A stretch of DNA of 5,482 nt, taken from NCBI GenBank assembly GCA_028279085.1, contig JANQSX010000194.1, forward strand, positions 1 through 5,482, given 5' to 3'. Positions 1 through 5,482 of this stretch are shown here, one piece after another. Origin of the DNA: Bdellovibrionales bacterium (GTDB taxonomy: Bacteria; Bdellovibrionota; Bdellovibrionia; Bdellovibrionales; UBA1609). Position 1 is the first letter of the stretch; each line of letters begins with the position of its first letter. The notes under the pieces are model-generated. The model was not told where the DNA came from. It ran no database searches and saw only the letters and a list, made by a program, of their open reading frames with translations. Made by a program: the position numbers and the translations under genes.

Positions 1-1
1 T

Positions 2-1696
2 ATAAAATTTTTTACAAAATTATGGCCTAATAGTTCTTTGAATCAGAATTCTTCTGAAAATCAACAGGAAAACTCTATCGTAGCCAGAATGCCGAATCAG
101 ATCCCTGTTACTCCTTATATCATTCCGGTAGGAACTCAAATGGTGATTCCTCCTTGGGTTATGCAACAGTATCAACTAAGTGAACAACAAGCCATTTATG
201 AAAATGCTTTAAACTTTTTGATTTATAATTATGGTGTTGCAGCTCCTTCTGCTTCTGATGAAGGACAAGATACATATTATGTTCCTCTTAACATTTATAG
301 CAGTGTAGATGATGATGACTATACTGACAGTGAATATTATGGAAAGACAATAATGATGGATGTTACTCATCTAACTGTAGATGATACTCCTATGCAGCAG
401 CCTGTAGAGCCTTCTGTTCAACAACCTGTGCAGCAACCTGCACAGCCCCCTGCAGTTCAGCAAGATGTACAGCAGCCTGTAGAGCCTCCTGTTCAACAAC
501 CTGTGCAACAACCTGCACAACCCCCTGTAGAGCCTCCTGTTCAACAACCTGTGCAGCAACCTGTAGAGCCTCCTGTGCAACAACCTGAACAACCCTCTGC
601 AGAGCTTGCTGAACCTGCTATCACAAAGCCGAAGCCAAGACCGGATACTGTTTTAGTAACTACAAAACCAACTAACATTCATAATACTCCTCCTGTTTCT
701 GATCCTGTAGCAGAGCCGGATTTATCTAAAACATATCCAGCTACTTGTGATAAAGCGGAGGAAGAAAAAACAGAGGCTTCAGCTATCTGTACTGATTCTA
801 GTTGTATGGGTTTGGATAAAGATAAAACCGGTACTTTTTTAGATAAAGTGAGCACAAATGTTCAGAATGCTGACCGAAACAAGAATTTTCCAGCTATAGT
901 AAGAGTGTTTTGTAGGAGTTGTTATGGAGTGGATGTGAATGATTTTTTTCAATATATAGAACAAAGAGCTGAGAGTGAAAAAGTACCACCGGCAATTATG
1001 TTTGCTTTTATGCTTCGTGAATCTAATGGAGATTGCGATGCTAGTGGGGACAGGCGTAGAAGTTTTGGTTTATTTCAACTCAATACCAAAAACAGTACGA
1101 AGTTAAAACAATGTGAAAGCAATGAACTATTGGACTTGAGTCCTCAGCAAATGAAGAATGTTTGTGTGGAAGGGCAGTATCGCACAGAAGGATATACTAA
1201 AGCCAAAGGAAGATGTTTGAATAATCCTTATTGTAATTTTGAGGAGGCTTTTAACCTTTTAAAAGATGAAAAATGGAACATAGTAAATGGTAATGAAACT
1301 AAGCCGACGGAAACAGATTGGGTGGAAATGAAAGATACGGAAAGAAATTTATGGCGGGATGCAATTATTGCTTACAATGGAGCCGGATACTTAAAATCTG
1401 CTGAAGAAAGAATGAAAAATAGAGGTTTGTATTCTCATTTGAATAATTGGGAAGTGAAGCGAATGTTTTTTGTCAAAAGTTATTTGTATAATAAATCCAA
1501 GCATGAGCAATGCGGAAAAAGTAATAGTAAAACAGATAAGCGTTGTAGAGCTAATTATAATCCGCAAAATATAATCCATAATCTGGCCTATGTAGAAAGA
1601 ATCACAGGGAGAGAGACAAGAGGTGGTTTAATTAATTCTTCTATGTGTCAATGGATTCAGTTTAGAAAAAATAATCCTAAAATATCTTGTAAATAA
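2..1696 (+). CDS. Lytic transglycosylase-like (SLT/GH23) protein with Pro/Gln-rich repeat spacer, 5' end outside window
   Basis: This protein probably cleaves peptidoglycan glycan strands outside the cytoplasm. Residues are numbered from the TTG at 38. Region 20-115 is acidic and unrecognised. Region 120-187 is a spacer of repeated PVEPP and VQQP units. Region 230-552 holds the enzyme-like domain. In it, LRESNGDC carries the likely catalytic Glu328, RSFGLFQLN (341-349) matches the family's GL.Q motif, and IIAYNGAG (443-450) matches its AYN.G motif. Fourteen cysteines (237 to 551, including FCRSC at 291-295) suggest a disulfide-bonded exported domain. The start is unresolved. The frame is open to the left edge, no Shine-Dalgarno sequence precedes the TTG at 38 or the first ATG at 89, and the Asn/Ser/Gln-rich composition runs straight across the TTG, so the gene probably begins further left. 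Any signal peptide would lie there. A specialised role (secretion-system or pilus transglycosylase) is possible but unshown. The family call is fairly secure; the substrate is inferred. Confidence 0.75.
   Translation: MKFFTKLWPNSSLNQNSSENQQENSIVARMPNQIPVTPYIIPVGTQMVIPPWVMQQYQLSEQQAIYENALNFLIYNYGVAAPSASDEGQDTYYVPLNIYSSVDDDDYTDSEYYGKTIMMDVTHLTVDDTPMQQPVEPSVQQPVQQPAQPPAVQQDVQQPVEPPVQQPVQQPAQPPVEPPVQQPVQQPVEPPVQQPEQPSAELAEPAITKPKPRPDTVLVTTKPTNIHNTPPVSDPVAEPDLSKTYPATCDKAEEEKTEASAICTDSSCMGLDKDKTGTFLDKVSTNVQNADRNKNFPAIVRVFCRSCYGVDVNDFFQYIEQRAESEKVPPAIMFAFMLRESNGDCDASGDRRRSFGLFQLNTKNSTKLKQCESNELLDLSPQQMKNVCVEGQYRTEGYTKAKGRCLNNPYCNFEEAFNLLKDEKWNIVNGNETKPTETDWVEMKDTERNLWRDAIIAYNGAGYLKSAEERMKNRGLYSHLNNWEVKRMFFVKSYLYNKSKHEQCGKSNSKTDKRCRANYNPQNIIHNLAYVERITGRETRGGLINSSMCQWIQFRKNNPKISCK
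401..598 (+). repeat. In-frame degenerate repeats coding a Pro/Gln spacer
   Basis: The 12-base unit CCTGTAGAGCCT begins at 401, 476, 524 and 560. Each copy is followed by variants of CCTGTTCAACAA and CCTGTGCAGCAA. The protein reads PVEPP-VQQP-VQQP-AQP with small changes. The units are 75, 48 and 36 bases apart, all multiples of three, so copy-number change would keep the frame. Proline every three to four residues predicts an extended, stiff linker like those in TonB-type periplasm-spanning proteins. The same repeats leave an open frame on the minus strand, which is not a gene. Confidence 0.85.
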
Positions 1697-1782
1697 AATC
1701 ACTAAATGTTTTATTTCCCTTGTTTTCTCAATAGAAATATTATAATTAAAAGATAGTTTTTTATAAATGGAAAAAAGTGTAA

Positions 1783-2103
1783 ATGGAACGAATGAAAAAT
1801 ATTTTTGTGATTACAGGTGTTTTATGTTTCTTTATCTCTTCTGCGTTCTTTTTTCCAAGATGGCTTTTTTCCAATTTTGGAGAGGCTCATTTTATTTCAA
1901 GTTATTTATATATTTATGGTTCCGGCGTTCCATTTTTTATTGTAGGTTTATGGCTTCTCATTCATTCAAAGGCTTTGAATTTTAAAGTCACCGGAGAAAA
2001 AAAATGGCTTCTGTTTTTTATTTTCGGGCTTTGTTGGAATGTACTAATGCATGGTTTTTGGGTTTTAATGGCTGTTCAGCTTCCTTTCAAAGGTGTCATT
2101 TAA
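1783..2103 (+). CDS. Small inner-membrane protein, three predicted membrane segments, function unknown
   Basis: I do not recognise this 106-residue protein. It shows three hydrophobic segments at about 6-24, 37-61 and 75-98. Between the last two lies a short charged loop (HSKALNFKVTGEKK, 61-74), expected to face the cytoplasm by the positive-inside rule. There is no cleavable signal peptide and no known motif. Tryptophans and phenylalanines are frequent, and Cys5, which becomes Cys14 and Cys84 in the numbered chain, gives no metal-site pattern. The start at 1783 has a weak purine-rich GGAAAA eight bases upstream. An ATG at 1792 is a possible alternative. A TATAAT at 1741-1746 could be a -10 element, but I see no good -35 element. 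The gene converges on oxyR with a 20-base gap, so the two are not co-transcribed. An overlapping frame from 1767 has less plausible composition and was discarded. Confidence 0.6.
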   Translation: MERMKNIFVITGVLCFFISSAFFFPRWLFSNFGEAHFISSYLYIYGSGVPFFIVGLWLLIHSKALNFKVTGEKKWLLFFIFGLCWNVLMHGFWVLMAVQLPFKGVI

Positions 2104-2123
2104 ATTGTAAACCAACTCATTTG

Positions 2124-3068
2124 TTATATATCTATTACAGAAATTTTGTCCCTTTTGAGTGATCGGATGTTTTTAGGAAGTTTATTAATGATTTCTTTTT
2201 CAATCGCATCCACTATATCCTGTTTTAAAAAACTGCGACTGTACACCAAACTGACCTCTCTGGTTGGTATGGGCTTTTTGAATTTTCTAAGGTTTTTTTG
2301 CTTTTCAATTTCACTCAAATGGATAGTGGCAAGCTCTGGAAGCAATGTATAGCCTTTCCCTTTGCGAACTAAGCTGATTAAGGTTTCAAGACTTCCACTT
2401 GCAAACTTTATATTTTCAAGAACACTTTTTCTTCGTCTCACAGAACAAACTTTTATAACTTGGTCACGAAAACAATGACCCTCCTCTAAAAGCCATACAG
2501 AATAGGCATCAAGATCAGTATCAGCAATGCTCTCTTTTTTTAAAAGTTCATGCCCTCTTGAAGCAAACACCATAAAGCTCTCATAAAACAGAGTCCTTTC
2601 AATAATTGTATCATCATAAAGAGGTGTGACCATTAAGCCTGCATCTATAGAGTCACTATATAAGCACTCTAAAATGGTTTCCGTTTTATATTCACTGATG
2701 GAAAGTTTAACATCAGGGTATTTTTTAGAAAATGATGTGACAAAAAGAGGAATGACATAAGAGGCCAGGGAAGGTATAACAGCCAAGTGAAATTCACCTG
2801 ACAAGCGACCTGAGTCATTTTTTATATCAAATATTCTTTTGTATTCTCTAAGGGTTTTCCTACTTTGTTCAATTAACTTTTTACCTTTTTGTGTCGTAAT
2901 AATTGGCTTTTTAGATCTGTCAAAAACAATAATATCAAGTTCCTCTTCCGCTTTTTGAATTTGAGAGGATAGGGAGGGCTGACTCACATTACATTTTTTT
3001 GCCGCCCGACTAAAATTTTTGGTTTCGTCCACAGCAATCAGGTATTCAAGTTGAGTTAATGTAGGCAT
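2124..3068 (-). CDS. oxyR: OxyR-type hydrogen-peroxide-sensing LysR-family regulator
   Basis: This cytoplasmic transcription factor senses hydrogen peroxide through a disulfide and activates peroxide-defence genes. It has 314 residues (E. coli OxyR has 305). The LysR winged helix-turn-helix occupies about 1-60 (FSRAAKKCNVSQPSLSSQIQ, 19-38), followed by a linker helix and a periplasmic-binding-protein-like sensor domain from about 90 to 300. The redox motif EEGHCFRDQVIKVC places His198, Cys199, Arg201, Asp202 and Cys208 at the same numbers as E. coli OxyR. Thr129 is also kept, while E. coli Thr100 is a conservative Ser100. The helix around SLETLISLVRKGKGYTLLPELA (226-247) matches the family well. 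The ATG at 3068 gives the correct N-terminus. The gene is transcribed away from the ankyrin gene and has a promoter overlapping an OxyR-like half-site, which suggests autoregulation. Cys26 in the DNA-binding domain sits where E. coli OxyR also has a cysteine. Confidence 0.93.
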   Translation of the reverse strand: MPTLTQLEYLIAVDETKNFSRAAKKCNVSQPSLSSQIQKAEEELDIIVFDRSKKPIITTQKGKKLIEQSRKTLREYKRIFDIKNDSGRLSGEFHLAVIPSLASYVIPLFVTSFSKKYPDVKLSISEYKTETILECLYSDSIDAGLMVTPLYDDTIIERTLFYESFMVFASRGHELLKKESIADTDLDAYSVWLLEEGHCFRDQVIKVCSVRRRKSVLENIKFASGSLETLISLVRKGKGYTLLPELATIHLSEIEKQKNLRKFKKPIPTREVSLVYSRSFLKQDIVDAIEKEIINKLPKNIRSLKRDKISVIDI

Positions 3069-3100
3069 GGAAGGCTCTATTTTATATTAGAGATATTCAA

Positions 3101-3112
3101 AAACTATAGTTT
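3101..3112. repeat. Perfect 12-bp palindrome AAACTATAGTTT in the oxyR leader
   Basis: AAACTATAGTTT is its own reverse complement, and the symmetry stops at both flanks. It lies just downstream of the predicted oxyR transcription start. It could be an operator for OxyR or another dimeric regulator, or it could be chance in AT-rich DNA. Confidence 0.5.
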
Positions 3113-3122
3113 GCTCTTTTAC

Positions 3123-3151
3123 ATTATAACTTTAGCCTATACCTGTGTTGA
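3123..3151 (-). promoter_or_regulatory. Predicted sigma-70 promoter of oxyR
   Basis: Read on the minus strand, a perfect TATAAT lies at 3128-3123. A TCAACA (four of six to TTGACA) lies at 3151-3146, with a 17-base spacer. Transcription would start near 3116, giving an untranslated leader of about 47 bases before the oxyR ATG. This is a motif match only. Confidence 0.6.
3126..3140. promoter_or_regulatory. Candidate OxyR half-site inside the oxyR promoter
   Basis: ATAACTTTAGCCTAT matches 8 of the 10 fixed positions of the OxyR half-site pattern ATAG-N-T-NNN-A-N-CTAT and contains the LysR T-N11-A core (3127 and 3139). It lies between the -10 and -35 boxes of the oxyR promoter, where a bound regulator would block polymerase, as in LysR-family autorepression. 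A matching second half-site in the expected register (about 3104-3118) is poor, although ATAG occurs nearby at 3106-3109. The site is therefore plausible but incomplete. Confidence 0.4.
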
Positions 3152-3172
3152 TAACAAGTATTTTCTTTTTCT

Positions 3173-3184
3173 GTTGAATTCAAC
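3173..3184. repeat. Perfect 12-bp palindrome GTTGAATTCAAC
   Basis: GTTGAATTCAAC is fully self-complementary. It lies about 20 bases upstream of the oxyR -35 box, on the side facing the ankyrin gene. Its position would suit a regulator of a rightward transcript, but I see no clear rightward promoter beside it. Confidence 0.45.
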
Positions 3185-3216
3185 GATTCTTGATTTTGAA
3201 ATAAATAATAATCTAA

Positions 3217-3528
3217 AGACTTATCAAATGCTCAGATATTAAAAGTTTCTCCAATAAAGATTGTTTGGTTATTAAACTTGTCTTAAAGAACTCTGATGAA
3301 AAAGTTATGAAGAGAATGTTTGGAGTAGTATCGGGATTACTTGGAAAAACTTTTAGGGAAGAAGGTTTGTCGGGATAAATAGTGGTTCTGATTGCTACTT
3401 TTATAATATTATAAGGTTTTTTTGCTAAAAATCCGATAAATAAAAAAATTAAAATTATTGCTGGTTATTTTGTTCCTCTTCTCTCAATCTGCTTACTTCA
3501 TGAAGTTGTGTCTGCTTGGATCTTCTAA
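3217..3528 (+). pseudogene. Probable remnant of a small membrane-protein gene with two in-frame TAA codons
   Basis: The frame shared with the downstream ankyrin gene contains only two internal stops (TAA at 3376 and 3412) across about 103 codons, while the other two plus-strand frames contain about eight and ten or more. The text reads like protein: a charged part (LVLKNSDEKVMKRMFGVVSG, from about 3277), then a hydrophobic stretch (IVVLIATFIIL) between the two stops, then AKNPINKKIKIIAGYF followed by a second hydrophobic stretch ending VVSAWIF. It stops at 3526-3528, three bases before the ankyrin ATG, a spacing typical of an operon. I found no good start codon: TTG at 3265 and ATG at 3307 are the only candidates. 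The family is unrecognised. Chance openness cannot be excluded. TAA also ends other genes here, so recoding is unlikely. Confidence 0.4.
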
Positions 3529-3531
3529 ATT

Positions 3532-4407
3532 ATGAGACTGTTTGTTTTAATTTCTGTTTCTGTTTTTTTCGCGCTTCTATGGGAAGGGTATGCAGAAGGT
3601 AAATGGTTTAAAGTTTCCAAAAGCGGAGATATAAACGAAGTTATAGAGTTTATTAAAAAAGGGCACAGTGTATGGTCTGATTATATAACAAGCGATCCAG
3701 TTGAAGCTGTTAAGTTTATTAATAAATATGTTGCTCATAAGGGGAGAAATATTAATTTAAAAGACAGGGGTGGTGAAGCTCCTCTGCACGCCGCAGCCGG
3801 TTGGCTGAATAATAAGGCTATCTCTATTCTTGTTAAACATGGGGCTGAAGTGAACTTCCTGGATAATAATGGAAGAACCCCTTTGCATCATGCTATAAAT
3901 GCAAGAGCGGGAACGGGAATCGCCACTGTCACTCTTCTGGTTGAAAAATATAAAGCTAATGTGAATATTGGTGTCTGGACTCCCTTGCACGCTGCTTCTA
4001 CTTCTTCAAGCTTGGAAATGGTTAAGCTTCTAATTAAACATAAAGCGAAGGTAAGTGCTAGAGACAGCGAACGCAGAACTCCTTTGTGGTTTGCTGTGGA
4101 AATGGGAGAAGTACATATCACGGCTTTTCTGATTAAACATGGGGCTAATGTAAACACACAAGACAATAAAGGGGTCAGTCCTCTGCATAATGCTTCATGG
4201 AGAGCAGAATATGAAATTGTCATTCTTTTACTCAAACAGAAAAATATCAATATAAATATTCAAGATAATGATGGTAATACCCCTCTACACTATGCTGCTT
4301 TCTCTAGGAGAGATAAAAAGAAGATTAAGAAAATTAAAAAGCTTTTAATTGAACATGGAGCTGATGTGAAACTTAAAAACAAAAAAAGTAAAGCACCTCT
4401 TGATTGA
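3532..4407 (+). CDS. Sec-exported ankyrin-repeat protein
   Basis: This is a predicted periplasmic protein-binding scaffold of 291 residues. A signal peptide covers 1-21: MR, then hydrophobic LFVLISVSVFFALLW, with likely cleavage after GYA. A divergent first repeat may occupy 25-60. Clear ankyrin repeats start at about 78, 111, 148, 178, 211 and 245, each with the TPLH-type turn (APLHAAA, TPLHHAI, TPLHAAS, TPLWFAV, SPLHNAS, TPLHYAA) and an LL..HGA.VN-type second helix. A seventh repeat stops at KAPLD after nine residues, so there is no full C-terminal cap. The repeat at 111 has a three- to four-residue insertion (ARAGTG), and the last contains a lysine-rich insertion (RRDKKKIKKIKK, 259-270). 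The start is fixed by the signal peptide; ribosome-binding signal is weak. The stop is a TGA-TAG tandem. In other bacteria, exported ankyrin proteins beside catalase genes support catalase function. The divergent oxyR makes that reading attractive here, but the binding partner is unknown. Confidence 0.88.
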   Translation: MRLFVLISVSVFFALLWEGYAEGKWFKVSKSGDINEVIEFIKKGHSVWSDYITSDPVEAVKFINKYVAHKGRNINLKDRGGEAPLHAAAGWLNNKAISILVKHGAEVNFLDNNGRTPLHHAINARAGTGIATVTLLVEKYKANVNIGVWTPLHAASTSSSLEMVKLLIKHKAKVSARDSERRTPLWFAVEMGEVHITAFLIKHGANVNTQDNKGVSPLHNASWRAEYEIVILLLKQKNININIQDNDGNTPLHYAAFSRRDKKKIKKIKKLLIEHGADVKLKNKKSKAPLD

Positions 4408-4477
4408 TAGTCAACTTCAGTTGGTGAGATTGAATATCCCGAAACCACCTCTAAAAATATAAATGTTTTTAAAAGAT

Positions 4478-4506
4478 TTGTTATTCTAAGAAATAGAGTC
4501 TATAAG
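4478..4506 (+). promoter_or_regulatory. Predicted sigma-70 promoter of the S66 peptidase gene
   Basis: TTGTTA (4478-4483, four of six to TTGACA) and TATAAG (4501-4506, five of six to TATAAT) are separated by 17 bases. The expected start of transcription is near 4513, only a few bases before the ATG at 4516, so the mRNA could be nearly leaderless. A second hexamer, TATAAT, at 4510-4515 directly abuts the ATG and cannot be the -10 element for this start codon. Confidence 0.45.
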
Positions 4507-4515
4507 TACTATAAT

Positions 4516-5482
4516 ATGTCTAATATTATTTATCCTACTATAAAGGAATCTTCCAAATTAACAATAGGAGTAACGGCACCATCCAGTGGATTGGGTAATG
4601 AGGCTTTTATTCGACGATTTGAACTCATAAAAAAACAATTTAAACACTCCGGTATTGAAGTTATTGAAGGAAAATGTCTTAGGAAAAATAATCAATATGT
4701 TAGTGACATAAAGGAAAACAGAGTAAAAGATTTTATGAAACTATGGAATGACCCGAACATTGATCTCATTTTTCCTCCTTGGGGAGGTGAAAATCTTATT
4801 GATTGTCTTGAGTTAATTGATTTTAAAAGCCTCAAAGCTAGTCCAACTTGGATGCAAGGTTATTCGGATATATCAACACTCTTATTTGCTATTACAACTG
4901 TGTCAGGTATTGCTACTGCACATGGAACTAACTTGTTGGATTCAATTGAAGGACAAGATCAGCTTACAAGAGAGTCTCGAAAATATCTAATAATTAAAAG
5001 CGGTGAAAGTTTTATTCAAAAAAGTAGTGAAAAATGGCAACTTCAATTTATTAATTTCAAAGATAAGTTAGATACAAAATTTGACTTAACAGAAAAAACA
5101 AATTGGAAAATATTAAATGGTGATCATGTTAAATGTAATGGTCGAATTATCGGAGGTTGTATTGACACTTTAAAGAACCTTATTGGAACGCCTTATGGAG
5201 ACTTGGAAAGGTTTTCCAAAGATTACTGTTTGAAAGAAGGAATGATTATATACTTGGAAAATTGTGAATTAAAACCTACAGATTTCTACAGGACATTATG
5301 GAACATGAAATATGCTGGTTGGTTTAAAAATATAAATGGAGTCATACTGGGAAGATCTTCTGGTCCGGAGGATCAAAATTTTTCATATATAGATAGTCTT
5401 AATGAGTTTTTTTCTCAATTTAAATTTCCAGTCATTTACGATGCTGATATTGGGCACAAACCTCCTCAAATGACATTGATTA
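4516..5482 (+). CDS. S66-family serine peptidase (LD-carboxypeptidase / MccF-like), 3' end outside window
   Basis: S66 enzymes are cytoplasmic serine peptidases. LdcA types cut the L,D bond of murein tetrapeptide during recycling; MccF types cleave processed microcin C or related aminoacyl-nucleotides and give immunity. All three triad residues are visible: Ser117 in GYSDIS, Glu248 in IIYLENC, and His314 in DIGHKPPQ. Other family blocks are IGVTAPSSG (17-25), FPPWGGENLID (86-96), TAHGTNLLD (134-142), RIIGGCIDTLKNLIGTPYGD (210-229) and LWNMKYAGWF (261-270). Spacings of 131 (Ser-Glu) and 197 (Ser-His) are nearer to MccF than to LdcA as I remember those proteins, and the HGTN and WNMKYAGWF blocks are MccF-like, so that subfamily is favoured. 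The frame is open to the last base after 322 codons; perhaps 20-30 residues are missing. The ATG at 4516 gives the usual N-terminus, lacks a Shine-Dalgarno sequence, and is the first start codon in the frame. The gene lies 108 bases after the ankyrin gene and probably has its own promoter. Confidence 0.9.
   Translation, partial: MSNIIYPTIKESSKLTIGVTAPSSGLGNEAFIRRFELIKKQFKHSGIEVIEGKCLRKNNQYVSDIKENRVKDFMKLWNDPNIDLIFPPWGGENLIDCLELIDFKSLKASPTWMQGYSDISTLLFAITTVSGIATAHGTNLLDSIEGQDQLTRESRKYLIIKSGESFIQKSSEKWQLQFINFKDKLDTKFDLTEKTNWKILNGDHVKCNGRIIGGCIDTLKNLIGTPYGDLERFSKDYCLKEGMIIYLENCELKPTDFYRTLWNMKYAGWFKNINGVILGRSSGPEDQNFSYIDSLNEFFSQFKFPVIYDADIGHKPPQMTLI

Noticed and set aside
371..592. Minus-strand open frame of 73 codons rich in Leu and Arg
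   Set aside because: It is the antisense reading of the Pro/Gln repeat; its repeats only mirror the coding strand.
1691..1716. Inverted repeat AAATAAAA ... TTTTATTT with a 10-base loop at the end of the first gene
   Set aside because: The stem has no G or C pairs, is followed by CCC rather than a T run, and overlaps the stop codon. It is too weak to call a terminator.
1767..1985. Plus-strand open frame of 72 codons overlapping the small membrane-protein gene
   Set aside because: The frame from 1783 is longer and has clean membrane segments with a charged loop; this one is its out-of-frame shadow.
2104..2123. Bidirectional terminator between the convergent membrane-protein gene and oxyR
   Set aside because: The 20-base gap shows no stem-loop with a T run in either direction.
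3402..3407. TATAAT as a possible -10 element for the ankyrin gene
   Set aside because: No acceptable -35 or extended -10 element accompanies it, and TATAAT-like strings are common in DNA this AT-rich.
3376..3414. In-frame TAA codons read as amino acids (stop-codon recoding)
   Set aside because: TAA ends the first gene, the small membrane-protein gene and oxyR normally, so simple gene decay explains the two stops better.
3888..4250. Minus-strand open frame of 120 codons inside the ankyrin gene
   Set aside because: It is an antisense shadow of repeat-containing coding sequence; the plus-strand frame has a signal peptide and clear ankyrin motifs.
4410..4423. Short inverted repeat CAACT-TC-AGTTG just after the ankyrin stop
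   Set aside because: The stem is only five pairs with a two-base loop and no following T run, so it is not a credible terminator.

Overview
This is an AT-rich window, apparently from a Gram-negative bacterium. It holds four intact or end-truncated protein genes that can be given a family, one small unidentified membrane protein gene, and a gene-free stretch of about 460 bases that seems to contain a decayed gene. A classical two-cysteine OxyR, a Sec-exported ankyrin protein and a cysteine-rich, proline/glutamine-spaced transglycosylase-like protein all suit a cell with a periplasm. The sequence does not fix the taxon. The OxyR wording (FDRSKKP near residues 49-55, EEGHCFRDQ near 195-203) is not closely enterobacterial. 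I see no rRNA, tRNA, CRISPR array or transposase.

Layout, left to right. (1) A protein open at the left edge, with a Pro/Gln repeat spacer followed by a lysozyme-like (SLT/GH23) domain, ends at 1696. (2) A 106-residue protein with three predicted membrane segments runs 1783-2103. It converges tail to tail, with a 20-base gap, on (3) oxyR on the minus strand (2124-3068). (4) The 463-base gap 3069-3531 carries a good oxyR promoter, an OxyR-like half-site lying inside that promoter, two perfect 12-bp palindromes, and a stretch (3217-3528) where one frame is nearly stop-free and reads like a broken small membrane protein. (5) An exported ankyrin-repeat protein runs 3532-4407. (6) A serine peptidase of the S66 family (LD-carboxypeptidase / MccF type) starts at 4516 behind its own recognisable promoter and runs off the right edge.

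How the parts may work together. OxyR senses peroxide, and periplasmic ankyrin proteins are known partners of catalases in other bacteria (AnkB with KatB in Pseudomonas; Cj1386 with KatA in Campylobacter). The divergent oxyR-ankyrin pair therefore looks like part of a peroxide-defence locus, but no catalase is visible here. The transglycosylase-like and S66 proteins both belong to families acting on peptidoglycan or related peptides, but they are not neighbours and nothing shows that they cooperate. I did not find a convincing new multi-gene system. The most unusual items are the broken gene ahead of the ankyrin gene, the possibly leaderless S66 gene, and the repeat-spacer transglycosylase.
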